Assembly (NCBI RefSeq): GCF_002100145.1
Contig: NZ_JXQD01000036.1
Coordinates: 1 to 64,000, forward strand
Direction: 5' to 3'
Origin: Vibrio sp. qd031
GTDB taxonomy: Bacteria; Pseudomonadota; Gammaproteobacteria; Enterobacterales; Vibrionaceae
DNA: 64,000 bases
This document shows, piece after piece, positions 1-8,060 of the stretch. How positions within the stretch are numbered: position 1 is the stretch's first letter; each line of letters starts with the position of its first letter. Under the pieces are notes generated by a model. The model saw nothing but the letters and a program-made list of their open reading frames with translations. It searched no databases and was not told the origin of the DNA. A program made the position numbers and the translations under genes.

Positions 1-542
1 TCGAAGACGTATTCTCTATCCAAGGCCGTGGTACTGTAGTAACTGGTCGTATCGAGCGCGGTATCCTAAACGTAGGTGACGAAGTAGAAATCGTAGGTAT
101 CAAAGATACTACAACGACTACTTGTACTGGTGTTGAAATGTTCCGTAAGCTGCTTGACGAAGGTCGTGCTGGTGAGAACGTTGGTGCACTTCTACGTGGT
201 ACTAAGCGTGAAGACGTTGAACGTGGTCAAGTTCTTGCAGCTCCTGGCTCAATCAACCCACACACTAAGTTCGAGTCTGAAGTATACGTACTGTCTAAAG
301 ACGAAGGCGGCCGTCATACTCCGTTCTTCAAAGGCTACCGTCCACAGTTCTACTTCCGTACAACTGACGTAACTGGTGATATCTCTCTACCAGAAGGCGT
401 AGAAATGGTAATGCCTGGTGACAACATCCAAATGCAAGTTGAGCTAATCGCTCCAATCGCAATGGACGAAGGTCTACGTTTCGCTATCCGTGAAGGTGGC
501 CGTACTGTAGGTGCTGGTGTTGTTGCTAAGATCTTTGACTAA
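1..542 (+). CDS. tuf: Elongation factor Tu, C-terminal part (5' truncated by window edge)
   Basis: EF-Tu delivers aminoacyl-tRNA to the ribosome as a GTP complex. Only the last 179 codons are present, reading from base 3 to the TAA at 540-542. This covers domains 2 and 3; the G domain lies outside the window. Recognisable stretches are GRGTVVTGRIERG at the start of domain 2, RGQVLAAPGSI, and the C-terminal REGGRTVGAGVV. Codon use is strongly biased, as expected for a very highly expressed gene. A strong terminator follows at once, so this tuf closes its operon (probably a str operon). Identity is certain; which tuf copy it is cannot be decided here. Confidence 0.97.
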   Translation, partial: EDVFSIQGRGTVVTGRIERGILNVGDEVEIVGIKDTTTTTCTGVEMFRKLLDEGRAGENVGALLRGTKREDVERGQVLAAPGSINPHTKFESEVYVLSKDEGGRHTPFFKGYRPQFYFRTTDVTGDISLPEGVEMVMPGDNIQMQVELIAPIAMDEGLRFAIREGGRTVGAGVVAKIFD

Positions 543-571
543 TATTTAGTTAAAATCTGCAAAACATTATA

Positions 572-597
572 AGGGAAGCTTCGGCTTCCCTTTTTTA
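572..597 (+). terminator. Rho-independent terminator of tuf
   Basis: A GC-rich stem (GGGAAGC, loop of about three bases, GCTTCCC) is followed by six T residues, 30 bases after the tuf stop codon. It separates tuf from the two following genes, which therefore need their own promoter. Confidence 0.9.
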
Positions 598-755
598 TTC
601 CTAATCGTAATATTTTTGAACGTCGATTAAGGGCTATGCTTCATAAACAACAAATGTTGGCTATCCCTACTATTATTCTTATCGCAACACGTCACTCTTT
701 CCATCAACTTCCTGTCTCAGCAATGAGTATCGACACTAATTCTCAGCTTCGGACT

Positions 756-783
756 TTGACTAGTGAACTGCTACTCTTATATT
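756..783 (+). promoter_or_regulatory. Predicted sigma-70 promoter for the sulfotransferase-glycosyltransferase pair
   Basis: TTGACT (756-761) and TATATT (778-783) are separated by 16 bases, close to consensus. Initiation would fall near 790. This argues against the upstream TTG at 793 as start codon and for the ATG at 850. Inferred from sequence only. Confidence 0.55.
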
Positions 784-849
784 TGAATTTAGTTGAGTAC
801 CAATTTCGCCATTGACGAAAACTCAAATTATTATTCGAAAGGGAGAGGC

Positions 850-1803
850 ATGATTGCTTTAATTGGAATGCCGCGTTCAGTAACAACTTGGGTGGCAAAG
901 CTATTGGATAGTCATCCGAAAACCTACTACGTATACGAACCTGACAGCGAGAGCTGGTTGTCGATTCCTCAGATAGTTGAGAGCGCTGACGCCGAACAAT
1001 ATAAAGATAAAGTTGCCTTGTTCTTAAGAACTATCGAACACAGTAATAGTTTAAAGGTCAAAGGGCGACTACCTCTCTTCCCTAAGAGTTATTTGTCGTT
1101 ATTTGATCTAAACTTTAATCGAGCGTTGGTTACTTTCGCTAAACTCTGGGCCAGAGTGTTTGACCTAAAACATGCGAGTATTCGTTTTTTACGACCTCCA
1201 CATGGACATGTGACAGTATGGAAATCAATTGAATCTGCTGGGAGGGTTAGTGCATTTTCACAAGCGGATTATCAGATGAAGATTGCTGCTTTGGTGAGAC
1301 ATCCTTGTGCGGTTATTAATTCCGAGTTAAAAGGTGAGGCGCAGAAACAACTCAGCTCTTCTACCCCCATATATAAAAACTGGGGGTTGTTTGAAAAACT
1401 ATTACAGAGCACATTTGCTCATTCTCAGGGCCTGACCGTTGAGACGTTGCATCAGGTGACTCCTGTCCAAAGATTAGCCTGGCCTTGGCTAATCTACTAT
1501 ACGCAGTTACAAGAGCACGATAGCAAAGAGAACGGTAAAGTGTTCTACCATCATCAGTTTTGTAATCAACCAAAAGACGCTCTACGGCAACTGTTAGAAT
1601 TTGCCGGTTTAGACTTTGATGAGCAAACTCAACAGTATCTTCACCAAACGACGACGAATCACTCCGAATCATACTATTCAACCCCAAAATACCCTAAAGT
1701 CGCGTCGGAAGCGTGGAATAGTCAAATGCAGCCACAAGAGATAGAGGCTATTAAGCAAATAGTAATGCCTCACATACCCACAGAGCTTTGGGAGCAACAA
1801 TGA
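850..1803 (+). CDS. PAPS-dependent sulfotransferase family protein
   Basis: Predicted to transfer a sulfuryl group from PAPS to an unknown acceptor, probably a sugar or lipid. The 317-residue protein begins almost directly with the 5'-phosphosulfate loop, PRSVTTW (family form PRSGTTxL; Val replaces Gly). About 140 residues on it has RHPCAVINS, which fits the 3'-phosphate motif RxPxxxxxS. The ATG at 850 was chosen because GGGAG lies just upstream and a good promoter ends near 790; an in-frame TTG at 793 would add 19 residues. The next gene overlaps it by four bases (ATGA), so the two are translationally coupled. No PAPS synthesis or polysaccharide export gene is nearby, so the acceptor is unknown. 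Confidence 0.8.
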   Translation: MIALIGMPRSVTTWVAKLLDSHPKTYYVYEPDSESWLSIPQIVESADAEQYKDKVALFLRTIEHSNSLKVKGRLPLFPKSYLSLFDLNFNRALVTFAKLWARVFDLKHASIRFLRPPHGHVTVWKSIESAGRVSAFSQADYQMKIAALVRHPCAVINSELKGEAQKQLSSSTPIYKNWGLFEKLLQSTFAHSQGLTVETLHQVTPVQRLAWPWLIYYTQLQEHDSKENGKVFYHHQFCNQPKDALRQLLEFAGLDFDEQTQQYLHQTTTNHSESYYSTPKYPKVASEAWNSQMQPQEIEAIKQIVMPHIPTELWEQQ

Positions 1804-2951
1804 AGGTTTTATATCACCACCGCATAGCGTCAAAAGATGGCCAATTCGTCCACGTTGAAGCTATTACTCGTTCACTCGTCGCCCTAGGCTGCCAATTGAA
1901 GATAGTCTCTCCTAGTGTTGCTGATAATCAATCCTTTGGTGGTGATGGCGGTTTTGTTTCTAAACTCAAATCCTTATTACCGTGCGCCTTGTACGAAGTT
2001 CTTGAATTTTTTTACAGTTTTTGGGCGTTCTTCAAATTGTCGATAGCGATCGTTCAGTTTAAGCCAGACGTGATATATGAACGTTACAACCTGTATTTAC
2101 CCGCGGGCATTTGGGCTTCGAAGCTATTTAACATCCCAATACTTCTAGAGGTGAATGCGCCATTATTTGAGGAGCGATCTCGCTTCAACTCTATTGCGCT
2201 TAAGCCACTAGCACGTTGGACTCAATCTTACACTTGGAATAATGCAAGTGTAGTGTTACCGGTCACAGAGGTGTTAGCCAAAGTAGTCGAAGCGTATGGG
2301 GTCAGCTCTGATCGTATTGAAGTGATCCACAATGGAATTGATCAGAATTTATTTACACCTAAAGATGACGTGCAGGAAATTGATGCTAAAGAGACGATTA
2401 CTATCGGCTTTGTCGGGTTTGTTAGGGAGTGGCATAAACTTGAGTATTTGGTTGAGCTTATTGCGAATAGTAATGATCAAAAGCTCAAATTGCTGATCGT
2501 TGGTGATGGTCCAGCAATAGAGTCAATTAAAAAATTGGCACAGCAGTTGAACGTATCTCATCAAATTGAGATAACGGGTTTGGTCGAACGAGACAGAATG
2601 CCGTACTACCTGAGTCAGATTGATATTGCTATACAACCCGCTGTAGTGCCATATGCGTCGCCGCTCAAGTTGATTGAATACCTAGCGATGGGACTTGCGA
2701 TTGTCGCGCCTGCTCAACCCAATATTGAAGAGCTTCTTAGCCACGAACATAACGCGTTGTTGTTTAATCCTGATTCAGCTGAAGAATGTGCGCTTTGCGT
2801 CAAGCGATTGATAGAATCCCCAGAACTCATTTCGCGAATATCGGTCGCTGCAACGAAGACTATTTCTAGCAAGCAACTTATTTGGGATACTAACGCCAAG
2901 CGAATAATTGCTTTATCGAAGCAAGCTCAAGTCGAAAAGGCGACACTATAA
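1800..2951 (+). CDS. Glycosyltransferase family 4 (GT-B fold)
   Basis: Predicted to move a sugar from a nucleotide-sugar donor to an acceptor glycan or lipid. The protein has 383 residues. The C-terminal GT4 donor-binding signature is clear: IHNGIDQNLFTP, then IGFVGFVREWHKLEYL, then SPLKLIEYLAMGLAIVAP, which carries the E of the usual SPxKxxEYMAxG motif. The N-terminal half has a hydrophobic segment near residues 60-90 that may touch the membrane. The start ATG overlaps the sulfotransferase stop (ATGA) and is preceded by GGGAGC. The pairing suggests that one enzyme sulfates what the other builds or extends. The donor and product cannot be told from the sequence. Confidence 0.85.
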   Translation: MKVLYHHRIASKDGQFVHVEAITRSLVALGCQLKIVSPSVADNQSFGGDGGFVSKLKSLLPCALYEVLEFFYSFWAFFKLSIAIVQFKPDVIYERYNLYLPAGIWASKLFNIPILLEVNAPLFEERSRFNSIALKPLARWTQSYTWNNASVVLPVTEVLAKVVEAYGVSSDRIEVIHNGIDQNLFTPKDDVQEIDAKETITIGFVGFVREWHKLEYLVELIANSNDQKLKLLIVGDGPAIESIKKLAQQLNVSHQIEITGLVERDRMPYYLSQIDIAIQPAVVPYASPLKLIEYLAMGLAIVAPAQPNIEELLSHEHNALLFNPDSAEECALCVKRLIESPELISRISVAATKTISSKQLIWDTNAKRIIALSKQAQVEKATL

Positions 2952-2985
2952 CAATTACGAACAGGCGAGCACGTGTATTAGAACG

Positions 2986-3043
2986 GTGGATGCAATAGAT
3001 TGGATTAATTAGCGTCTAATATTCCACCACCCCTTGCATCCAC
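2986..3043. terminator. Long imperfect inverted repeat, possible terminator of the glycosyltransferase gene, overlapping the S10 promoter
   Basis: GTGGATGCAA (2986-2995) is the exact complement of TTGCATCCAC (3034-3043), with an inner ATTAG/CTAAT hairpin at 3008-3020. A short T run (3044-3047) follows. The right arm contains the TTGCAT -35 box of the S10 promoter. The terminator role is inferred; the inverted repeat is directly visible. Confidence 0.5.
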
Positions 3044-3061
3044 TTTTGTGATCTGTATAAT
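3034..3061 (+). promoter_or_regulatory. Predicted S10 operon promoter
   Basis: TTGCAT (3034-3039), a 16-base spacer and a perfect TATAAT (3056-3061). The start site would be near 3068, right before the first leader hairpin, giving a leader of about 305 bases. Confidence 0.75.
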
Positions 3062-3067
3062 ACCGCG

Positions 3068-3373
3068 CACTGGCCTAGCCAGTTGTGAACCAATGGGCAC
3101 TGAGGAGCTCGGTTTTCAAAGCGGATATCCGTCATTGAAAACCCATAGGTAATGTATACTCAGCTTATGTTCGCAGTTAATAAAATTTAGTACTTGTCGG
3201 GGACACCGTCGTAAGACAGAGTCAACCAGCAAGCTAGCTAATCACTTTTAGCTGACAAGTCTCCTAATCTTGGAGACAACGGTTTCACATGAATCAATCG
3301 CACATTCTCTCGTATTAACGAGTCGGAGTGGCGATATTGTTTGTGTAATTTAATTAATTTGGAGCTCTGTCTC
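3068..3373 (+). promoter_or_regulatory. S10 operon leader with L4-type autoregulatory hairpins
   Basis: In E. coli the S10 leader folds into a series of hairpins, and L4 binds there to stop transcription and translation of the operon. Here the roughly 305-base leader shows a comparable chain: ACTGGC/GCCAGT (3069-3083), GGTTTTCAA/TTGAAAACC (3111-3143), AGCT arms (3236-3253), a perfect GTCTCC/GGAGAC hairpin (3259-3277), and a last stem ATCGCAC with GTG-GCGAT (3297-3336) followed by a U-rich stretch. The last two are in the place expected for the L4-binding and attenuation hairpins. The leader appears longer than the E. coli one (about 170 bases). Matching individual hairpins to E. coli names is inference. 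Confidence 0.7.
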
Positions 3374-3685
3374 ATGCAGAACCAACGTATTCGTATCCGC
3401 CTTAAAGCTTTCGATTATAAACTAATCGATGCTTCAACTGCGGAAATCGTTGAAACAGCTAAGCGTACCGGCGCGCAGGTTCGTGGTCCTATCCCACTAC
3501 CTACTCGTAAAGAACGTTTCACTGTTCTTATCTCTCCTCACGTAAACAAAGACGCGCGTGACCAGTACGAGATTCGTACTCACAAGCGTTTGATCGACAT
3601 CGTAGAGCCAACTGACAAGACTGTTGATGCACTTATGCGTCTAGACCTTGCAGCTGGTGTTGATGTTCAAATCAGCCTAGGTTAA
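3374..3685 (+). CDS. rpsJ: 30S ribosomal protein S10
   Basis: S10 sits in the head of the small subunit and, with NusB, also acts in transcription antitermination. The 103-residue product [16 protein letters not shown] onward is full length. The ATG at 3374 follows GGAG with suitable spacing; an in-frame GTG start 33 bases upstream would add residues not found in the family. It is the first gene of the S10 operon, and 14 bases separate it from rplC. Confidence 0.98.
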
Positions 3686-3699
3686 GGGAGATTAGAATA

Positions 3700-4329
3700 A
3701 TGATTGGTCTAGTCGGACGTAAAGTGGGTATGACCCGCGTATTTACCGAAGAAGGCGTTTCTATCCCAGTAACTGTTGTAGAAGTAGAACAAAACCGTGT
3801 TACTCAAGTACGTACACTTGAGCAAGATGGCTACGCTGCAATCCAAGTTACTTCGGGAGCTAAGAAAGCTAGCCGTGTTTCTAAGCCAGAAGCTGGCCAC
3901 TTTGCGAAAGCAGGTGTTGAAGCAGGTCGCGGTCTTTGGGAATTCCGTTTGGAAAACGGCGAAGAGTTTGAAGTTGGCGCTGAGCTAAACGTAGAACTTT
4001 TCAACGAAATTAAAAAAGTAGACGTTACTGGTACATCTAAAGGTAAAGGCTTCCAAGGCGCTGTTAAGCGTTGGAACTTCTCTACTCAAGATATGACTCA
4101 CGGTAACTCCTTGTCTCACCGTGCACCGGGTTCAATTGGCCAATGTCAAACTCCAGGTCGCGTATTTAAAGGCAAGAAAATGGCTGGTCACATGGGTGCT
4201 GAGCGTGTTACGACTCAAAACCTTGAGATCGTACGTGTTGACGCTGAGCGTAATCTGCTTCTTATTAAAGGTGCAGTACCAGGCGCAGTTGGCGGCAACG
4301 TAGTTGTTAAACCAGCTGTTAAAGCATAA
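3700..4329 (+). CDS. rplC: 50S ribosomal protein L3
   Basis: L3 is an early-assembly protein whose long loop reaches towards the peptidyl-transferase centre. The 209-residue sequence has the N-terminal MIGLVGRKVGMTRVF and the loop region FQGAVKRW...HGNSLSHRAPGSIG. The Gln that PrmB methylates in E. coli lies in the segment GSIGQCQTPGRV. Second gene of the S10 operon, with GGGAG before its ATG. Confidence 0.98.
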   Translation: MIGLVGRKVGMTRVFTEEGVSIPVTVVEVEQNRVTQVRTLEQDGYAAIQVTSGAKKASRVSKPEAGHFAKAGVEAGRGLWEFRLENGEEFEVGAELNVELFNEIKKVDVTGTSKGKGFQGAVKRWNFSTQDMTHGNSLSHRAPGSIGQCQTPGRVFKGKKMAGHMGAERVTTQNLEIVRVDAERNLLLIKGAVPGAVGGNVVVKPAVKA

Positions 4330-4345
4330 CGTCTAGGAGTAAGTA

Positions 4346-4948
4346 ATGGAACTAATGGTTAAAGGTGCTGATGCACTAACTGTTTCCGAGACTACTTTCG
4401 GACGTGAGTTTAACGAATCACTTGTACACCAAGTAGTTGTTGCATATGCAGCAGGTGCTCGTCAAGGTACTCGTGCTCAAAAAACTCGTTCTGAAGTATC
4501 TGGTGGCGGCGCTAAACCTTGGCGTCAAAAAGGCACTGGCCGCGCTCGTGCTGGTACAATCCGTAGCCCTATCTGGCGCTCGGGTGGTGTTACTTTTGCT
4601 GCGAAACCTCAAGATCACAGCCAAAAAGTAAACAAAAAAATGTACCGTGGTGCAATGCGCAGCATTCTTTCTGAGCTCGTTCGTCAAGAGCGTCTAGTTG
4701 TTGTAGACAACTTCTCAGTTGAAGCGCCGAAAACTAAAGAGCTTGTAGCTAAGCTGAAAGAGCTTGAGCTAACTGATGCTCTTATCGTGACTAGTGAAGT
4801 AGATGAGAATCTATTCCTAGCTGCTCGCAACCTATACAAAGTTGATGCACGTGACGTTGCTGGTATTGACCCAGTTTCGCTAATTGCGTTTGACAAAGTA
4901 GTAATGACTGCTGATGCAGTTAAGCAAGTTGAGGAGATGCTGGCATGA
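4346..4948 (+). CDS. rplD: 50S ribosomal protein L4 (operon repressor)
   Basis: L4 lines the peptide exit tunnel and, when free, represses its own operon through the S10 leader. The 200-residue protein carries the basic tunnel-loop segment KPWRQKGTGRARAGTIRSP. Its stop overlaps the rplW start (ATGA), so translation is coupled. The leader hairpins at 3068-3373 are its expected target. Confidence 0.98.
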   Translation: MELMVKGADALTVSETTFGREFNESLVHQVVVAYAAGARQGTRAQKTRSEVSGGGAKPWRQKGTGRARAGTIRSPIWRSGGVTFAAKPQDHSQKVNKKMYRGAMRSILSELVRQERLVVVDNFSVEAPKTKELVAKLKELELTDALIVTSEVDENLFLAARNLYKVDARDVAGIDPVSLIAFDKVVMTADAVKQVEEMLA

Positions 4949-5247
4949 TCACTGAAGAGCGTCTACTAAAAGTACTACGTGCTCCTCTTATCTCTGAAAA
5001 AGCAACCATGACTGCTGAGAAAGCGAACACTATCGTTTTCAAAGTAGCTATCGATGCAACTAAGAAAGAGATCAAAGCAGCAGTAGAAAAGCTATTTGAA
5101 GTTGAAGTTAAGTCTGTAAATACTCTTATCACTAAGGGTAAGACCAAACGTCAAGGTCTACGCCAAGGTCGCCGCAGCGACGTTAAAAAAGCGTACGTTA
5201 TCTTGAAAGAAGGTCAAGATCTTGACTTCGTTGGCGGTGCGGAATAA
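4945..5247 (+). CDS. rplW: 50S ribosomal protein L23
   Basis: L23 surrounds the tunnel exit and is the docking site for trigger factor and SRP. The 100-residue product starts MITEERLLKVLRAPLISEKA, typical of the family, and contains VNTLITKGKTKR near residue 60. It overlaps rplD by four bases. Confidence 0.98.
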   Translation: MITEERLLKVLRAPLISEKATMTAEKANTIVFKVAIDATKKEIKAAVEKLFEVEVKSVNTLITKGKTKRQGLRQGRRSDVKKAYVILKEGQDLDFVGGAE

Positions 5248-5263
5248 CAGGAGTAGTTAAAAA

Positions 5264-6088
5264 ATGGCTATTGTTAAATGTAAGCCGACTTCCCCTGGTC
5301 GTCGTCACGTAGTTAAAGTTGTTAACGCTGACCTTCACAAAGGTAAGCCTTACGCTCCACTTCTAGAGAAAAACTCTAAGAACGGTGGTCGTAACAACAA
5401 CGGTCGTATTACAGTTCGTCATATCGGCGGTGGTCACAAGCATCACTACCGTTTGATCGACTTTAAACGTAACAAAGACGGTATCCCAGCGAAAGTTGAG
5501 CGTCTTGAATACGATCCAAACCGTAGCGCAAACATCGCTCTAGTTCTGTACGCAGACGGCGAGCGTCGCTACATCATCGCACCTAAAGGCATTGCTGCTG
5601 GTGACCAAATTCAATCTGGTGTTGATGCACCGATTAAAGCTGGTAACACACTTCCAATGCGTAACATCCCTGTAGGTTCTACAGTTCACTGTGTTGAACT
5701 TAAGCCTGGGAAAGGTGCACAAATTGCTCGTTCTGCAGGTGCATACGCACAAATCGTCGCTCGCGACGGTGCTTATGTTACTGTACGCCTACGTTCAGGC
5801 GAAATGCGCAAAGTACTATCTGAAGGCCGTGCAACTATCGGTGAAGTAGGTAATGCTGAGCACATGCTACGTGAACTAGGTAAAGCTGGTGCTTCACGCT
5901 GGCGCGGCGTACGTCCAACCGTACGTGGTGTAGTAATGAACCCAGTAGACCACCCACACGGTGGTGGTGAAGGTCGTACTTCTGGTGGCCGTCACCCAGT
6001 ATCTCCTTGGGGTCAGCCTACTAAAGGCTTTAAGACTCGTAAGAACAAGCGCACTGACAAGTACATCGTACGTCGTCGTAACAAGTAA
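5264..6088 (+). CDS. rplB: 50S ribosomal protein L2
   Basis: L2 is a universally conserved 23S rRNA-binding protein needed for subunit joining and peptidyl-transferase activity. The 274-residue sequence ends with the hallmark region MNPVDHPHGGGEGRTSGG, including the functionally important His of HPHGGGEG, and a basic tail RRRNK. Part of the S10 operon; AGGAG precedes the start. Confidence 0.98.
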   Translation: MAIVKCKPTSPGRRHVVKVVNADLHKGKPYAPLLEKNSKNGGRNNNGRITVRHIGGGHKHHYRLIDFKRNKDGIPAKVERLEYDPNRSANIALVLYADGERRYIIAPKGIAAGDQIQSGVDAPIKAGNTLPMRNIPVGSTVHCVELKPGKGAQIARSAGAYAQIVARDGAYVTVRLRSGEMRKVLSEGRATIGEVGNAEHMLRELGKAGASRWRGVRPTVRGVVMNPVDHPHGGGEGRTSGGRHPVSPWGQPTKGFKTRKNKRTDKYIVRRRNK

Positions 6089-6107
6089 TCTATAAAGAGG
6101 AATCGCC

Positions 6108-6386
6108 ATGCCACGTTCTCTCAAGAAAGGTCCTTTTATTGACCTGCACTTGCTGAAGAAGGTAGAGAAAGCGGTAGAGAACGGTGAGAAAAAACCAATT
6201 AAAACTTGGTCTCGTCGTTCAATGATCATCCCATCAATGATTGGGTTGACTATCGCTGTCCATAACGGCCGTCAACACGTACCAGTATTCGTAACCGATG
6301 AAATGATCGGTCACAAACTGGGCGAATTCGCACCAACTCGTACTTATCGCGGCCATGCTGCAGATAAGAAAGCTAAGAAGAAATAA
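6108..6386 (+). CDS. rpsS: 30S ribosomal protein S19
   Basis: S19 sits in the head of the 30S subunit near the A-site finger and binds with S13. The 92-residue product starts MPRSLKKGPFIDLHLLKK and contains the conserved GHKLGEFAPTRTYRGH. Strong Shine-Dalgarno (AGAGG) in a 19-base gap after rplB. Confidence 0.98.
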   Translation: MPRSLKKGPFIDLHLLKKVEKAVENGEKKPIKTWSRRSMIIPSMIGLTIAVHNGRQHVPVFVTDEMIGHKLGEFAPTRTYRGHAADKKAKKK

Positions 6387-6396
6387 GGAGTAGATG

Positions 6397-6729
6397 ATGG
6401 AAGCTATCGCTAAACATAACTTTGCTCGTATTTCTCCACAGAAAGCTCGCTTAGTTGCAGATCAGATCCGCGGCAAAAACGTAGATCAAGCTCTAGAACT
6501 TCTAACTTTCAGCAACAAAAAAGCTGCTGAATTAGTGAAGAAAGTTCTTGAATCAGCAATCGCTAACGCGGAACACAACGAAGGTGCGGATATTGACGAC
6601 TTAAATGTCGCCAAGATCTTCGTAGATGAGGGCCCTATCATGAAGCGTATTATGCCTCGTGCTAAAGGCCGTGCGGACCGTATCTTGAAGCGTTCTTGCC
6701 ACATCACTGTTGTTGTTGCAGACCGCTAA
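6397..6729 (+). CDS. rplV: 50S ribosomal protein L22
   Basis: L22 has a long beta-hairpin that lines the exit tunnel. The 110-residue protein MEAIAKHNFARISPQKARL onward matches the family. Two tandem ATG codons occur (6394 and 6397). The second was chosen because it gives the usual N-terminus and optimal spacing from AAGGAG. The loop segment IMKRIMPRAKGRADRI is intact. Confidence 0.97.
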   Translation: MEAIAKHNFARISPQKARLVADQIRGKNVDQALELLTFSNKKAAELVKKVLESAIANAEHNEGADIDDLNVAKIFVDEGPIMKRIMPRAKGRADRILKRSCHITVVVADR

Positions 6730-6748
6730 AAGACTAGGAGATTAAGCA

Positions 6749-7447
6749 ATGGGTCAGAAAGTACATCCAAATGGCATCCGTCTTGGCATTGTCAAGCCGT
6801 GGAATGCTACATGGTTTGCTAATACCAAAGAATTCGCTGACAACCTAGACGGCGACTTCAAGGTACGTCAGTTCCTTACTAAGGAACTAGCTAAAGCCTC
6901 TCTTTCACGTATCGTTATCGAGCGTCCTGCGAAGAGCATCCGTGTGACAATTCACACTGCTCGTCCAGGCGTTGTAATCGGTAAGAAAGGCGAAGACGTA
7001 GAAAAGCTACGCACAGCTGTAGCAAAAATCGCAGGTGTACCAGCGCAAATTAACATCGCTGAAGTACGTAAGCCTGAGCTGGACGCACAACTTGTGGGTG
7101 ACAGCATCGCGTCTCAACTAGAGCGTCGCGTTATGTTCCGTCGTGCTATGAAGCGCGCGGTACAAAATGCTATGCGTCTAGGCGCTAAAGGTATCAAAGT
7201 GGAAGTAAGCGGTCGTCTAGGCGGCGCTGAAATCGCACGTTCTGAGTGGTATCGTGAAGGCCGTGTGCCTCTACACACTCTACGTGCTGACATTGATTAC
7301 GCAACTTCTTCGGCTCACACCCAATACGGTGTGATCGGCATTAAGACTTGGATCTTCAAAGGTGAGATTCTTGGCGGTATGCCTGCTGCTAACGCAGTGG
7401 AGCCGAAAGGCGATAAGCCTAAGAAGCAGCGTAAAGGCCGTAAGTAA
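6749..7447 (+). CDS. rpsC: 30S ribosomal protein S3
   Basis: S3 forms part of the mRNA entry channel and its helicase activity. The 232-residue product has the N-terminal MGQKVHPNGIRLGI, a KH domain with GVVIGKKGEDVEKL (GxxG loop) near residue 75, and a basic C-terminal tail. Good Shine-Dalgarno (AGGAG); S10 operon. Confidence 0.98.
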   Translation: MGQKVHPNGIRLGIVKPWNATWFANTKEFADNLDGDFKVRQFLTKELAKASLSRIVIERPAKSIRVTIHTARPGVVIGKKGEDVEKLRTAVAKIAGVPAQINIAEVRKPELDAQLVGDSIASQLERRVMFRRAMKRAVQNAMRLGAKGIKVEVSGRLGGAEIARSEWYREGRVPLHTLRADIDYATSSAHTQYGVIGIKTWIFKGEILGGMPAANAVEPKGDKPKKQRKGRK

Positions 7448-7458
7448 GGAGTCGACAG

Positions 7459-7869
7459 ATGCTACAACCTAAACGCACTAAGTTCCGTAAGGTTCAAACA
7501 GGTCGTAACCGTGGTCTTGCTAAAGGTACCGATGTAAGCTTTGGTACTTTCGGTCTGAAAGCAGTCGGCCGTGGCCGAATCACTGCTCGTCAAATCGAAG
7601 CAGCACGTCGTGCTATGACGCGTCACGTAAAACGTCAAGGTCAAATCTGGATTCGTATTTTTCCAGACAAACCGATCACTGAGAAACCACTAGAAGTTCG
7701 TCAGGGTAAGGGTAAAGGTAACGTTGAGTACTGGGTAGCCCAAATCCAACCTGGAAAGGTTATGTACGAAATGGACGGTGTACCTGAAGAGTTGGCACGT
7801 GAAGCGTTCCGCCTAGCGGCGCGTAAACTGCCTATCAAAACAACATTTGTAACGAAGCAGGTGATGTGA
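7459..7869 (+). CDS. rplP: 50S ribosomal protein L16
   Basis: L16 helps position A-site tRNA at the peptidyl-transferase centre. The 136-residue protein MLQPKRTKFRKVQTGRNRG onward is full length. It has the region around FPDKPITEKPLEVRQGKGKG that contains the Arg hydroxylated by YcfD in E. coli. It ends in TGA and overlaps the rpmC ATG by one base. Confidence 0.98.
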   Translation: MLQPKRTKFRKVQTGRNRGLAKGTDVSFGTFGLKAVGRGRITARQIEAARRAMTRHVKRQGQIWIRIFPDKPITEKPLEVRQGKGKGNVEYWVAQIQPGKVMYEMDGVPEELAREAFRLAARKLPIKTTFVTKQVM

Positions 7870-8060
7870 TGAAAGCACAAGATCTACGTGAAAAAAGCGT
7901 TGAAGAGCTAAACAAAGAACTAATTGAATTGCTACGTGAACAGTTTAACTTGCGCATGCAAGCTGCGACTGGTCAACTACAGCAAACTCATACTTTGAAA
8001 GCTGTACGTCGTGATATCGCACGTGTTAAAACCGTTTTGACTGAGAAGGCAGGCGCATAA
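7869..8060 (+). CDS. rpmC: 50S ribosomal protein L29
   Basis: L29 lies at the tunnel exit beside L23 and contacts trigger factor and SRP. The 63-residue, mostly helical product starts MKAQDLREKSVEELNKEL and has the family helix REQFNLRMQAATGQL. The ATG at 7869 fits E. coli L29 length; the GTG three bases earlier is less likely. It overlaps its neighbours on both sides by one base. Confidence 0.97.
   Translation: MKAQDLREKSVEELNKELIELLREQFNLRMQAATGQLQQTHTLKAVRRDIARVKTVLTEKAGA

Noticed and set aside
793..849. In-frame TTG start 19 codons upstream of the sulfotransferase ATG
   Set aside because: It lies only about three bases after the predicted transcription start and has no ribosome-binding site; the ATG at 850 has GGGAG just upstream.
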